Shown: positions 6,713 to 15,260, counted from the first letter of the stretch. The stretch: 38,875 nucleotides of DNA from an uncultured Pseudomonadota bacterium (GCA_903861005.1 CAIOSP010000061.1:1-38875), one strand, 5' to 3'. Numbers and translations are program-made. The notes: a model not told the origin generated them from the sequence alone.

Positions 6713-8758
6713 TCAGAGCGGGGGCAGGGTGACGTTGTTGGACAGCAGCGTGATCGTGCCGTCCGTGCACAAGAGCCTGCCCACCACCACCGAGTCGGTG
6801 CCGACGGAGTTGGACGCCTGCGCCAGGATGGTGCCCTGGAAGCTGACGTTCGTGCCCAGCGTCGAGGAGGCGCCCATCGCGAAGAAGACGTTCTTGGCCC
6901 GCGCCCCGTTCACCAACAGGACCTGCGCGTTGTTGTTCACGGTGAGCGACGAGCCCACCTGAAAGATCCACACCGCGTTCGGGTCGCCCTGCGCGTCGAG
7001 CACCAGCGTGCCGCCGACCGCGATGCTCATCGTCGACCCCGACGTGTACACGCCCGGCGGCAGGATCAGCCCTGCCAAGTCCGCGTGGATGGGACCCGGA
7101 GGACGTCCGAGACCATCGATCAGCGCGGCGGTGAGGTCAACCTTGGCCTGCGCCGCCATCCCCGCCGGATCGTTCGCGTAGAAGGTCCCGTTGATCACCG
7201 GGTTGCTCAGCGTGCACGGCGACCCGTCGCCCACGCAGGTGCCCGTCGGGCTCAGGCCCACGTCGCCGTTGAGCGTCGTGATGCCGCTGGAATTCGAGTT
7301 GGTGAGGCCGGCACCGGCGACCGCCACGAACGTCGAGAGCGAGCGCAAGTCGATCGGCTGCAAGCCAGTCGGCGCAGCCACGGTCGTGAAGCTCCACAGA
7401 TAGTCCTGGAGCATCGTGTTCCCGGCCAGGTCCGACGCGGAGGCCGCGATGCGGGCGTCGAAGACGCTGTCGAGCCGCAGCGGCGCGTCCGGCGTGAACG
7501 ACACGGTCAGGCTGAGCGGGTCGTAGACGACCTGCCCGGTGAGCGTCGTCGGGCCGGGGCCGGTGACGACGAACGAGCTGGAATCCAGCGTCGTCGCGTC
7601 CATCGCCTCGCTGAACGCGGCCTCGATCGTCGTGTCGATGGGCACGTCGATCGCCTGATCCAGCGGCAGCGTGGCCACCACCGTCGGGCGCTCCACGTCG
7701 AGCAGGGAGCCGGACTTGAACGTCCAGACGTAGTCTTGGACCATCCCGTTACCCGCCAGATCCTCAGCACCCATCAGCACGGTCGCGATGTAGTCGGTGT
7801 TCGGTTCCAGCTCGACGTCGGGCGTGAACGTCGCGACCGGCGAGAGCAGGTCGTAGCTCACGGTGCCGCCAATGCTGACCGGGCCCGGCCCGCTAAGCAG
7901 GAAGGTAAGGTCGGTGAGCGTCGCCGCGGCCATGGGCTCGCTGAACGCCGCCGTGACCAGCGCGCTGACCGGCACGTCGAAGCCGTGATCGACGGGGCTC
8001 GTGAGCACCACGCGCGGGGGCGTCTCATCCAGCTCGTTGACGGCGGTGAAGTTCCAAACGTAGTCCAGCGCGAGCGTGTTCCCGGCGAGGTCCGTGGCGC
8101 CCGCCGTGACGGTCGCCGTGTAGACGGTGCCCGCGACCAACGCAGCGGTCGGATCAAAGACGACGTTGGGACCGACGCCCAGCACGATGCCCGCCACAGG
8201 CGTTCCGCCGTCCTGGAGCGTGAACGTGCTGGTCGTGAGCGACGCCGGATTCATCGGCTCGTTGAACGACGCGAACACGCTGGACTGAATCGCGACGCCG
8301 GTCGCGCCGCGGATCGGGTTGGTGGCCGTCACCTCGGGCGCGGTGACGTCGACAAAGCGGCCCGTCGTGAACGTCCACGCGTAGTCGGCCGCCATCGCGT
8401 TGCCGGCGACGTCGGTGACCGTGGACGCAATGGTCGCGTGGTACTCGCTGTCGGCGTCAAGCAGGCCGACAGGCGCGAACAGCGCGGTGAGGCCGCTGTA
8501 GGTGACCGTAGCGGCGACGTCCGACGAACCGTCCTCGAGCGTGAAGGTCGCCGTGGTCAGCGTCGCCGGGTTCATGGCCTCGCTGAAGGTCGCCGCCAGC
8601 CCGGCGTTGCGACCCACGCTGGTCGCGCCGTCGAGCGGCGAGACCGAGGTCACCACAGGCGCGGTCAGGTCGTCGTCAGCCCAACCCACCATCTGATGCC
8701 CGCAGGCCGCGAGCGGCGACAGCAGGATGATCGTCGCTCCAATTCGGAGGCTTCTCAT
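6713..8758 (-). CDS. Lipoprotein with four Ig-like (Big_5) repeats and DUF3494 ice-binding domain
   Basis: A 681-residue lipoprotein (lipobox LAAC, Cys19). Four Big_5-type repeats follow at about 31-132, 138-238, 245-348 and 356-459. Each opens with xP-x-V-x-x-(S/N)P and the (A/S)F(S/N)E-(A/P)M motif, and closes with D-(V/L)-AGN...W-x-F. The C-terminal domain (about 470-681) matches the DUF3494/ice-binding fold: TNSNSSGITTLNGDVGLSP, LPPGVYTSGS, then NAVWIFQVGSSL and the closing GRLL-C-TDGTITL strand. Members include real ice-binding proteins and many surface adhesins, so ice binding itself is not shown here. The start follows GGAGTTCC. The gene is divergent from the secreted peptidase at 9041. 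Confidence 0.9.
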   Translation of the reverse strand: MRSLRIGATIILLSPLAACGHQMVGWADDDLTAPVVTSVSPLDGATSVGRNAGLAATFSEAMNPATLTTATFTLEDGSSDVAATVTYSGLTALFAPVGLLDADSEYHATIASTVTDVAGNAMAADYAWTFTTGRFVDVTAPEVTATNPIRGATGVAIQSSVFASFNEPMNPASLTTSTFTLQDGGTPVAGIVLGVGPNVVFDPTAALVAGTVYTATVTAGATDLAGNTLALDYVWNFTAVNELDETPPRVVLTSPVDHGFDVPVSALVTAAFSEPMAAATLTDLTFLLSGPGPVSIGGTVSYDLLSPVATFTPDVELEPNTDYIATVLMGAEDLAGNGMVQDYVWTFKSGSLLDVERPTVVATLPLDQAIDVPIDTTIEAAFSEAMDATTLDSSSFVVTGPGPTTLTGQVVYDPLSLTVSFTPDAPLRLDSVFDARIAASASDLAGNTMLQDYLWSFTTVAAPTGLQPIDLRSLSTFVAVAGAGLTNSNSSGITTLNGDVGLSPTGTCVGDGSPCTLSNPVINGTFYANDPAGMAAQAKVDLTAALIDGLGRPPGPIHADLAGLILPPGVYTSGSTMSIAVGGTLVLDAQGDPNAVWIFQVGSSLTVNNNAQVLLVNGARAKNVFFAMGASSTLGTNVSFQGTILAQASNSVGTDSVVVGRLLCTDGTITLLSNNVTLPPL

Positions 8759-9040
8759 GTGGAACTCCAGTCGAAGATGAGCGCCGGTCCGCGAGCGCGA
8801 ACTTGGCGTCGGGGCCACGCACCGAACAGGAGCGGGAGCCCGTGCGCTTCATGTATGAAACGACCCTCCCAACCTTGGACATTGCGCGGCACGACCCGTA
8901 CCCCCCCCTCTGCGAACGACATCTTCGACCGAAAGTGCAAGCCGCCACGAGGTGGGCATAGGCGCTCGACCACGCATCGCGGCCCACGCACATGGCGGGG
9001 AAGCGCCGGGCAAGTGATGTGTCCTCACCTCGGAGGAACG
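8759..9040. other. Divergent intergenic region with 8-bp C tract
   Basis: This 282-bp gap between the start codons of the Ig-like lipoprotein and the peptidase must hold both promoters. I could not identify convincing -35/-10 pairs. The main oddity is a run of eight C at 8901-8908, a possible slippage site but outside any coding frame I believe. Short frames across it have no domain or start signal. Confidence 0.5.
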
Positions 9041-10897
9041 ATGCCTGTCGCACTCTTGCTTGCCCTCGCCCTCGCCGCGCCGGCCCTCGCCGCAGACCCG
9101 GCCCCCACGGTCGACGCCACCTGGCACCTGGAGCACGTCTTCGCGTCCGTCGACGCGTTCCAAGCGGAGCGCGACGCCGTCGTGGCGGACCTCCCCAAGG
9201 TCGCCGCGTGCAAGGGCACGCTGGGCAAGGACGCCGCCACGCTGCTCGCCTGCCTTGACGCGCAGTCCCTGCTCCAGCAGCGCATGGGCCGCCTTTGGAC
9301 CTACGCGTCCGACCACGCCAACGCCGACGTCCGGGACGACGCCTGGCGCGGCCGCCGCGATGACGTCGCGCTGGTGAACCAGCAGTACTCCACCGCCACG
9401 TCGTGGTTTGAGCCCGAGCTCAAGGAGCTGGGCAGCGAGCGCGTGGAGGCGATGATCGCGGCCGAGCCGGGCCTGGCCCCGTACGCTTGGCCGCTGCGCG
9501 TGTCGCTGCGCCACGCCGAGCACATCCTCTCGCCCGCTGAGGAGCGCATCTTGGCGCTCGGCGGCGTCGTCCTCGACGCCCCCGGCACCACTTACCAGAC
9601 CCTCGCGTACAGCGAGATCCCCTGGCCCAAGATCAACCTCGCCGATGGCACGTCGCCGGTGCTCAACCAGGCCGAGTACACGCTGCTGCGCGCCTCACCC
9701 GACGCCGCGGTCCGCAAGCAGGTCTACGACACCTTCTTCGGCACGCTCGGCGGCTACCAGGACACGGCAGGCAGCCTGCTCGGCACGCAGATGGCGTCGC
9801 ACTGGTGGGTCGCGCAGGCGCGCGGCTACGCGTCGTCCGCTGAGGCCTCGCTCGATGGCAGCCTGGTGCCCCGTCAGATCTACGACACGCTGGTCCGCGA
9901 GACGCGCGCCAACCTCCCCACGCTGCACCGCTACCTCAAGCTGCGTCAGCGCATGCTCGGCCTCGATCAGCTCGGCTACCAGGACCTCTACGTCCCGCTC
10001 GTGAACCTCGACAAGAAGTTCCCGCTCGAGGAGGCCGAGCGCACGGTGCTGACGGCGGTCGCGCCGCTGGGCCGCGACTACGTGAACAACCTGCGCGCAG
10101 GCTTCGCCGGTGGCTGGATGGACGTGTACCCGACGCCGGGCAAGCAGGGCGGCGCGTACATGGACGACGCCGCGTATGGCGTGCACCCGTACCTGCTGCT
10201 CAACTACAACGACGACTACGAGTCGATGAGCACGCTCGCCCACGAGTGGGGCCACGCGATGCACAGCTACTCGTCGATGAAGTCGCAGCCCTACGCCACG
10301 TCCCAGTACGCCACGTTCATCGCGGAGATCGCCTCCACGTTCAACGAGGCGCTGCTGGTCGACATGATGATCGCCAAGGCCAAGACCGACGACGAGAAGC
10401 TCTTCTACTTGGGCCAGGCGCTCGAGTCGCTGCGCACCACGTACTTCCGTCAGGCCATGTTCGGTGAGTTCGAGCTCGCCATGCACGAGAAGGTCGAGAA
10501 GGGCGAGCCGCTCACCGGCGCCACGCTCACCACGATGTACGGCGACATGCTGCGCGACTACTACGGCACGGCCGACGGCACGTGCACGGTCGACCCGGCC
10601 TACGCGGTCGAGTGGGCCTACATCCCGCACTTCTACTACAACTACTACGTGTGGCAGTACGCGACGTCGATCGCCGCGTCGTCGCTGCTGGCTGAGCGCG
10701 TCGAGCGTCACCAGCCGGGCGCGCGCGACCGATACCTCGCGCTGCTCGCGTCCGGAGGATCCGCCGAGCCGGCCGTGCTGCTCAAGGCCGCGGGCGTCGA
10801 CATGACCAGCCCCGAGCCCTACCGCGCCGTCGCCACGCGCATGAACGCCATCATGGATCGCATTGAGACGATCCTGGCCAAGCGCGAAAAGAACTGA
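9041..10897 (+). CDS. Secreted M3-family oligoendopeptidase (PepF-like)
   Basis: A 618-residue zinc metallopeptidase of the M3 family, closest in layout to oligoendopeptidase F. The zinc site is complete: HEWGH (401-405) gives two His ligands and the catalytic Glu402, and Glu429 (FIAEIASTFNEAL) is the third ligand 24 residues later. A signal peptide (MPVALLLALALAAPALAADP) precedes the domain. This is unusual, because most PepF proteins are cytoplasmic peptide scavengers; here export to the periplasm or beyond is predicted. GGAGGA lies 4 nt before the ATG at 9041. The frame is open far upstream (from about 7085) only as an antisense shadow of the neighbouring gene. The next gene starts 106 bp downstream. 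Confidence 0.92.
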   Translation: MPVALLLALALAAPALAADPAPTVDATWHLEHVFASVDAFQAERDAVVADLPKVAACKGTLGKDAATLLACLDAQSLLQQRMGRLWTYASDHANADVRDDAWRGRRDDVALVNQQYSTATSWFEPELKELGSERVEAMIAAEPGLAPYAWPLRVSLRHAEHILSPAEERILALGGVVLDAPGTTYQTLAYSEIPWPKINLADGTSPVLNQAEYTLLRASPDAAVRKQVYDTFFGTLGGYQDTAGSLLGTQMASHWWVAQARGYASSAEASLDGSLVPRQIYDTLVRETRANLPTLHRYLKLRQRMLGLDQLGYQDLYVPLVNLDKKFPLEEAERTVLTAVAPLGRDYVNNLRAGFAGGWMDVYPTPGKQGGAYMDDAAYGVHPYLLLNYNDDYESMSTLAHEWGHAMHSYSSMKSQPYATSQYATFIAEIASTFNEALLVDMMIAKAKTDDEKLFYLGQALESLRTTYFRQAMFGEFELAMHEKVEKGEPLTGATLTTMYGDMLRDYYGTADGTCTVDPAYAVEWAYIPHFYYNYYVWQYATSIAASSLLAERVERHQPGARDRYLALLASGGSAEPAVLLKAAGVDMTSPEPYRAVATRMNAIMDRIETILAKREKN

Positions 10898-11003
10898 GCC
10901 TTCGGCGGGCATCGCGCGTTGCAGCAAATGTTGGGGCCCCGGGGCAGTGGTCATACCCACGGTCACGGGGCTCAACGTCTTGTCTGTCACCCACGCTCAC
11001 GCC

Positions 11004-12017
11004 ATGCAGAGAGGACGACGGACGACGAGTCCCCGAGCCGGGCTTGGCGTCGTCGCGCCGGGTCGCCTCGCCCACGTGACTCTGCTGGCCGCAGCGCTCC
11101 TGGCGCAGACAGCGTGTGTGAAGGGCGGCATCGACCAGCTCGCGAGCCCCGCGGCGCTGCATGACGTGCGGACCATCCTGAGCGACGTCGACCTCAGCCA
11201 TCGCCTGGGCGGCATGGTGCAAGAGGTGCTCGACGTCGGGCGTCGCAACTTGGACGACGACGCGTGGGACGCGCTGCTCCAACAGAGCGCCATCGCGGTG
11301 GTGGCCGAGGCCATGCCGATCGCCCGCGGGGACATCGGTGACCCGAGCCGCACGCTCCAGCGTCACCTCATCGATGTGGTGCGAGACACGCTGCGCGGAC
11401 TGGCTGCGGAGCCCGGACCGCACGATCCCAAGGACACCGCCAACGCGCTCGCCTTGGCCCTCGTCGACGCCCTCGGCCCGAGCGTCGCGTCGGACCGTCG
11501 CGACGCGCTCACCGCCGAGTTGGCGCGGGGGCACTCGGCCACACTCGACGGCGCCGTCGACGGGCCCGATCCGTTCACCCGCTTGCTAGGCCGCAACCTG
11601 GCGCTCGGCTTCCTGGATGGCGTGAACGCCTACGATCCCGAGCCCATTCATCGCTTCCTCGCGACGGAGCGCACCGCGTTCGCCGTGGGCGCGCAGGCGT
11701 CGCTTCAGTGGTGGAAGGTCAGCTTCTGGGTCGCGTGCGCCGCAGCCGGGATCGCGCTCATCGGGATCAGCGTGCAGCTGTGGCGAAACGTCCACCTGCG
11801 CCGCCGGAACACCAAGACGCTGCGCCTGCTCGCCGGCGCGCTGAAGGCCCGCGAGTCCGACCCGTCCCTGCGCGACATGCTCGCCACCATCGCCGATCCG
11901 TCGGACCCCGACGCCGCGCGACACCTCCGCGAATTCTACGACCAACACCCGGACCTGCGGCTCAACCTGCGCAGAGATCCACCAAGCCACGCTGTGGCGT
12001 CCCAGGAGTCGACATGA
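11004..12017 (+). CDS. Unknown membrane protein, possible lipoprotein
   Basis: 337 residues if the ATG at 11004 is used. A hydrophobic segment ending LLAAALLAQTAC-V suggests a signal peptide with an imperfect lipobox. The central region (about 60-240) is helical and charged with no recognised motif. A transmembrane helix lies at about 235-257 (VSFWVACAAAGIALIGISV), followed by a basic cytoplasmic-type segment (WRNVHLRRRN) and a C-terminal charged tail. No strong ribosome-binding site precedes 11004. A GTG at 11076, directly before the hydrophobic stretch, is an alternative start. The stop overlaps the start of the CsbD-like gene (ATGA), so the two are probably coupled. I do not recognise the family. 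Confidence 0.7.
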   Translation: MQRGRRTTSPRAGLGVVAPGRLAHVTLLAAALLAQTACVKGGIDQLASPAALHDVRTILSDVDLSHRLGGMVQEVLDVGRRNLDDDAWDALLQQSAIAVVAEAMPIARGDIGDPSRTLQRHLIDVVRDTLRGLAAEPGPHDPKDTANALALALVDALGPSVASDRRDALTAELARGHSATLDGAVDGPDPFTRLLGRNLALGFLDGVNAYDPEPIHRFLATERTAFAVGAQASLQWWKVSFWVACAAAGIALIGISVQLWRNVHLRRRNTKTLRLLAGALKARESDPSLRDMLATIADPSDPDAARHLREFYDQHPDLRLNLRRDPPSHAVASQEST

Positions 12018-12316
12018 CCGACAACAACACGAACCGCGCCAAGGGCAAGCTCGAAGAGATCGGGGGCACGATCCAGAAGAACGTTGGGCATGCGCTCGGC
12101 AACGAGAAGATGGAGATCAAGGGCGCCGCCCACGAGATCAAGGGTGAGGCGCGCCAGGAGGCCGCCAAGGCCGGCGAGCGCATCAAGGGCGCCGTTGAGA
12201 CTGTCGTCGGCCAGGTCAAGGCTGGCGTCGGCAAGGCCGTCGGCAACGACCGCCTGCACGCCAAGGGCAAGATCGAGGAGATGAAGGGCAAGGCCCGCAA
12301 GGATCTCAACCAGTAG
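12014..12316 (+). CDS. CsbD-like stress protein with two repeats
   Basis: A 100-residue, highly charged, Lys/Glu/Gly-rich protein of the CsbD-like type (Bacillus CsbD and E. coli YjbJ are stress-induced members of unknown biochemical role). The family core KGKLEEIGG...LGNEKMEIKGAA...KGEARQ is followed by a second, similar stretch, VVGQVKAGVG...VGNDRLHAKGKIEEMKGKARKD, so two copies seem to be present. AGGAG precedes the ATG by 5 nt. The ATG overlaps the previous stop by 4 nt, linking expression to the membrane protein upstream. The nearby small-membrane-protein cluster would fit a common stress role. Confidence 0.85.
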   Translation: MTDNNTNRAKGKLEEIGGTIQKNVGHALGNEKMEIKGAAHEIKGEARQEAAKAGERIKGAVETVVGQVKAGVGKAVGNDRLHAKGKIEEMKGKARKDLNQ

Positions 12317-12357
12317 GTCGAGAGCGTGATGACCCCAGGCTCCGGATCAAGCGGCTC

Positions 12358-13872
12358 ATGAGCGAACCTCACAAGTCTGCGGAGCGGCCTTCCCCCGTTC
12401 GACGTCTGCTTCATCACCGCTTCCTCCGGAGCCCCGGCGCTTGGTGCGTCGGGGTCCCCGTGAGCTTGGTGCTCGGCTCCGCCGCGATCGTCGTGTGGTC
12501 CCTGATCCACCCGCTCGCGTTCGTGGCGTGGTCACGCACCGCGCTAGGCGAAGGCAACTGGCGCGTGGTCGTGGAGGACGCGACCATGGACTACGGCGAC
12601 GGCGTCCTGTCGCCGTCCACGTGGCGCTGGCATGTGAAGGGCCTGGCGATCATTGGGCTGCTGCCCAACCGGCCGTCCATGGACATCGACGACATCGTGC
12701 TGGCGCTTCCCCGCCCTTCATGGTCGCAGGGGGGGCTGGTGCTCACCATCCCCACAGCGAGCGTGCGGGACTTCAGCCTGCACTTCGAGGAGATCGCGCG
12801 CCAGCCGGTGCCGCCTCCTCCTGGTACCGGGCGCTTCACGCTGGTCGTCCAACAGATCGCGGTCGAGCACTTCGGCATGACCATGCGCGAGGGGCTCAAC
12901 CCCGAGGTCATCCTCGACGCCGAGCACGTCTCGTTGATGGCGCCCTTCTACATCATGCCCGGCCAGCGCGAGCTGGTGGGCGACCTGGCCCTTGAGACGG
13001 CGTGGGTCAAGGTCGCGGGGGTGTTGATCCACGACCTGCACCCGTCGCGCATCCAATTCACCGGGCTTGGGCTCGCGGTCGCCGCGCAGGGGAAGATCGG
13101 CCACGCGGTCGTCGACGCCACGCTCGCGGTCGACCCGCTGATCGGACCGCCCGAGATCCGCATGACGGCCCACCTTCACAACGCCACGCTCGACGACCTC
13201 GCGGACGAGATCCTGGGCCCGGGCGACATGCAGCTCATCGGGCACGTCGAGGCGACGCTGACGCTGGTCGCGGGCGGAAAGCGCGGCCCCGGCAACATGG
13301 AGGGCACCGCACGAGTCAACGCGGTCAACGCGGGCTTCTCGCGGCCGGAATCACACCGGGCAGCCATCGTCATCGCCGTGCACCTCGCGCCGTTCCTGCG
13401 CTTCGACAAGGACCAGAACGTGATCGTGGGCGACTTCCACGGCGATGTGTCCTTCACGCAGCGCGGCGTGTCGTTCGACACCATCACCTACGAGGCGCCC
13501 AACAGCGTCGGCGAGCTGCGAGGCTACGTCCGCAGCACGGGCATCTCCGCCAAGCTGCACTTCAAGCCGCGCGCGGGCCGCGGCGCCATCGAGTGGGGCT
13601 TCATCCTTCGCGGCGACGTGCGCAAGCCCAAGGTCGCGTTGGCGACGCCTGCGGCCTTGCGCGCGTGGACGCCATGCGAGGACCCGACGAACTGCGGGCT
13701 GCGCGGCGGGGATGCCCCACCGGATCCCGAGGACGCACGCGCGGAGGCCGACGCCGAGGCCGCCCTGGACCGCGATGCGCGACGTGAGGCTGCGCACGCG
13801 CGGAAAGACGCGCGCAAGAACGCCGCCCAGAAGCGCCGCGCCGGTCGAGACGCCAAGCGCGCCGGACGCTAG
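12358..13872 (+). CDS. Membrane-anchored AsmA/DUF748-like protein
   Basis: 504 residues with one N-terminal transmembrane helix (about 31-53, VGVPVSLVLGSAAIVVWSLI) after a basic cytoplasmic start. A long beta-rich periplasmic region of repeated amphipathic strands follows (for example FTLVVQQIAVEHFGM, FTGLGLAVAAQGKI and DATLAVDPLIGPPEIRM). This layout resembles AsmA/TamB/DUF748 proteins, which act in envelope lipid traffic or outer-membrane assembly; the match is by pattern only. The last ~55 residues are a very charged Arg/Lys/Asp/Ala tail (ARREAAHARKDARKNAA...) unlike the rest. It starts 41 bp after the CsbD-like gene, with no clear ribosome-binding site seen. Confidence 0.7.
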   Translation: MSEPHKSAERPSPVRRLLHHRFLRSPGAWCVGVPVSLVLGSAAIVVWSLIHPLAFVAWSRTALGEGNWRVVVEDATMDYGDGVLSPSTWRWHVKGLAIIGLLPNRPSMDIDDIVLALPRPSWSQGGLVLTIPTASVRDFSLHFEEIARQPVPPPPGTGRFTLVVQQIAVEHFGMTMREGLNPEVILDAEHVSLMAPFYIMPGQRELVGDLALETAWVKVAGVLIHDLHPSRIQFTGLGLAVAAQGKIGHAVVDATLAVDPLIGPPEIRMTAHLHNATLDDLADEILGPGDMQLIGHVEATLTLVAGGKRGPGNMEGTARVNAVNAGFSRPESHRAAIVIAVHLAPFLRFDKDQNVIVGDFHGDVSFTQRGVSFDTITYEAPNSVGELRGYVRSTGISAKLHFKPRAGRGAIEWGFILRGDVRKPKVALATPAALRAWTPCEDPTNCGLRGGDAPPDPEDARAEADAEAALDRDARREAAHARKDARKNAAQKRRAGRDAKRAGR

Positions 13873-14004
13873 CGGCCGACGTGGAGGTGCCGCGGCGCGC
13901 CGCGCGTGGCGACCACGCACCCGTCAGGCGCACGTTGCGCGGCGCCACTTCGACCCAGCGCGGCGCCACATCCATGGGGCGCTGCGCGGGATCGACGGGC
14001 GGCG

Positions 14005-14157
14005 CTAGTGCAGGTATCCGCCGGTGTTGTTCGTGAAGTAGAGCACGACCAGCACAAGCAGCAGGATGCCCATCGGGGACGCGCCAGCGTAGCCGTAGCG
14101 GGAGTAGCCCCAGCCGCCGCCACCCAACAACAAGAGCACCAGGATCAAGAACAGCAT
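14005..14157 (-). CDS. 50-residue DUF3309-like membrane peptide
   Basis: A very small protein starting MLFLILVLLLLGGGGWGYSR and ending LYFTNNTGGYLH. It has two hydrophobic segments flanking a Gly/Tyr/Ser turn (WGYSRYGYAGASP), the layout of DUF3309-type small membrane proteins. GGAGATCCC directly precedes the ATG, which strongly supports translation despite the size. It is the last gene of a seven-gene minus-strand run from 15921. Function is unknown in the family. About 130 bp of GC-rich DNA follows (13873-14004), in which I see no gene. Confidence 0.75.
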   Translation of the reverse strand: MLFLILVLLLLGGGGWGYSRYGYAGASPMGILLLVLVVLYFTNNTGGYLH

Positions 14158-14223
14158 GGGATCTCCAGGCGCAGCTGCGCGCTCACAAGAGGCCGACGCG
14201 CGACCGCGCCGACCCGGGTTTGG

Positions 14224-14370
14224 CTAGGCGCGCGCGCCGCGAACCAGGTTCACGAGCACAAGGACGACGGCGCACACCAACAGGATGTGGATGAAGCCCC
14301 CGAGCGTGTAGCTGCTGACCAGGCCGAGCACCCAGAGCACGAGGAGCACGACCGCGATGGTGTAAAGCAT
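14224..14370 (-). CDS. 48-residue Lmo0937-type membrane peptide
   Basis: Begins MLYTIAVVLLVLWVLGLVSS, then YTLGGFIHILLVCAVVLVLV and the basic end RGARA. This two-helix pattern with a central YTxGGxIHxLL segment is that of the widespread Lmo0937-family small membrane proteins of unknown function. GGAAG lies upstream of the ATG at 14370. It is the sixth gene of the micro-membrane-protein run, 60 bp after the YtxH-like gene and 66 bp before the DUF3309-like gene. Confidence 0.85.
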   Translation of the reverse strand: MLYTIAVVLLVLWVLGLVSSYTLGGFIHILLVCAVVLVLVNLVRGARA

Positions 14371-14430
14371 GGGACACTTCCATGGTCCGCCGACGGCGCG
14401 GCCCGCAGACCGCATCCGCCGACTCGACCG

Positions 14431-14736
14431 TTAGCTGTGGTTCTCGTGCATCATCTCGGAGACCTGCTCCGACGCGCGGTGCATGGCCTCGGACGCCTTG
14501 TGCGGGAGCGCGGCGAGTGCCTCAGGCGCGTGCGCGACGCGGCGCGAGATGTCTTCGCGCAGCTCGCGGCCCGGGCGCGGCGCGAGCAACAGGCCGAGGC
14601 CCACACCCACGAGCGCGCCGACGCCGAACACGGCCAGCGCAGGCATGACGTAGTCGGTGTTGGAGCGCTTGGTCTCGAGGCCGAGCATGTTGAGCAGGTC
14701 GTCTTTTCCGAGGGCCTTGATCTGGTCGATCGTCAT
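14431..14736 (-). CDS. YtxH-like membrane protein
   Basis: 101 residues: a short N-terminal helix with a Lys/Asp-rich patch (TIDQIKALGKDDLLNMLGL), one Gly-rich transmembrane segment (about 30-52, VFGVGALVGVGLGLLLAPRPG), then a soluble amphipathic helix rich in Glu, Ala and His. The Gly-zipper membrane segment followed by LLAPRPGRELRED matches the YtxH family (general-stress membrane proteins in Bacillus). GGAGATCGCC precedes the ATG. It is the fifth gene of the run. Confidence 0.85.
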   Translation of the reverse strand: MTIDQIKALGKDDLLNMLGLETKRSNTDYVMPALAVFGVGALVGVGLGLLLAPRPGRELREDISRRVAHAPEALAALPHKASEAMHRASEQVSEMMHENHS

Positions 14737-14780
14737 GGCGATCTCCTTGGTACGGTCAGGTTGTGGTTCTTCGCGCGACG

Positions 14781-15029
14781 TCAGGGCGTCGCTCGGTCCG
14801 CGCGGTGCACGGTGGCGCGCGCCACCGCCTGCAGGCGCTCTTCAAGGATGGGCAGCGCGGCCACACGAATGCCCATGCCGGCGACGCGCATGGTGAAGCG
14901 GCTGAACAGCGCGCCGCTCGCGACAAAGCCGATGCCCGCCGCGACGAGCATGGTCTGGTAGGGGTGGCGCTCCATGCGTCCGGGCAGGTCCAGCGCGTCG
15001 GCGACGTCCGCGAACAGGTCGTTGGCCAT
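14781..15029 (-). CDS. 82-residue glycine-zipper membrane protein
   Basis: An N-terminal soluble helix (MANDLFADVADALDL) precedes HPYQTMLVAAGIGFVASGAL, a Gly-spaced transmembrane segment (about 25-45), then MRVAGMGIRVAALPILEERL. The HPYxTxLVAAGxGF pattern occurs in small proteins near holin-like genes of deltaproteobacteria, as I recall; function is unknown. The ATG follows GAGGATCTGACC. The upstream gene's stop is only 2 nt away, so the two are surely cotranscribed. Confidence 0.75.
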   Translation of the reverse strand: MANDLFADVADALDLPGRMERHPYQTMLVAAGIGFVASGALFSRFTMRVAGMGIRVAALPILEERLQAVARATVHRADRATP

Positions 15030-15031
15030 GG

Positions 15032-15235
15032 TCAGATCCTCGCCGCGAGCTTGCCGAGGATGAACCCGGCCGCCAGCGCGCCCACGACCGTGATCACCGG
15101 CCGCGCCTTGGCGAACTCGACCACGCGCTCGTTGAGGTCGGCGATCATGTCGACCGCCGCGTCGGTCGGCGAGGTGTGCCTTGGGTCGCTCTCGCCGCCC
15201 ACGCACGCGGGCATCTGGCTGTCGATCTGGGTCAT
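15032..15235 (-). CDS. 67-residue membrane-anchored protein
   Basis: A soluble N-terminal half with a predicted helix (DAAVDMIADLNERVVEFAKA) and a C-terminal Gly-rich membrane anchor, VVGALAAGFILGKLAARI. The layout recalls ElaB/DUF883-type inner-membrane proteins, but it is much shorter. AAGGA precedes the ATG at 15235. It ends 2 nt before the next gene. Its anchor (VGAxxAGFxxG) closely resembles that of the gene upstream (VGAALVAGFLYG), suggesting the two are paralogues. Confidence 0.75.
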   Translation of the reverse strand: MTQIDSQMPACVGGESDPRHTSPTDAAVDMIADLNERVVEFAKARPVITVVGALAAGFILGKLAARI

Positions 15236-15260
15236 GGTGGTCCTTTTCAAGAGAGAGGGA

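Noticed and set aside
8901..8908. C8 tract as a phase-variation switch
   Set aside because: It lies in the non-coding divergent gap at no recognisable promoter spacing; relevance cannot be supported.
7085..9040. Long open plus-strand extension upstream of the peptidase
   Set aside because: It lies antisense to the Ig-like lipoprotein gene and is Arg/Gly/Asp-rich with no domain. The signal peptide and GGAGGA at 9041 mark the true start.
10863..11003. Upstream extension of the 11004 gene into the peptidase gene
   Set aside because: It would overlap the end of the peptidase and lacks a start signal; the hydrophobic leader favours 11004 or 11076.
13873..14004. Short minus-strand frame with a VAPRWVEVAPRN repeat-like stretch
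   Set aside because: It has no ribosome-binding site and no end before running antisense into the AsmA-like gene; the repeat reflects GCGCGGCGCCAC copies in GC-rich DNA.
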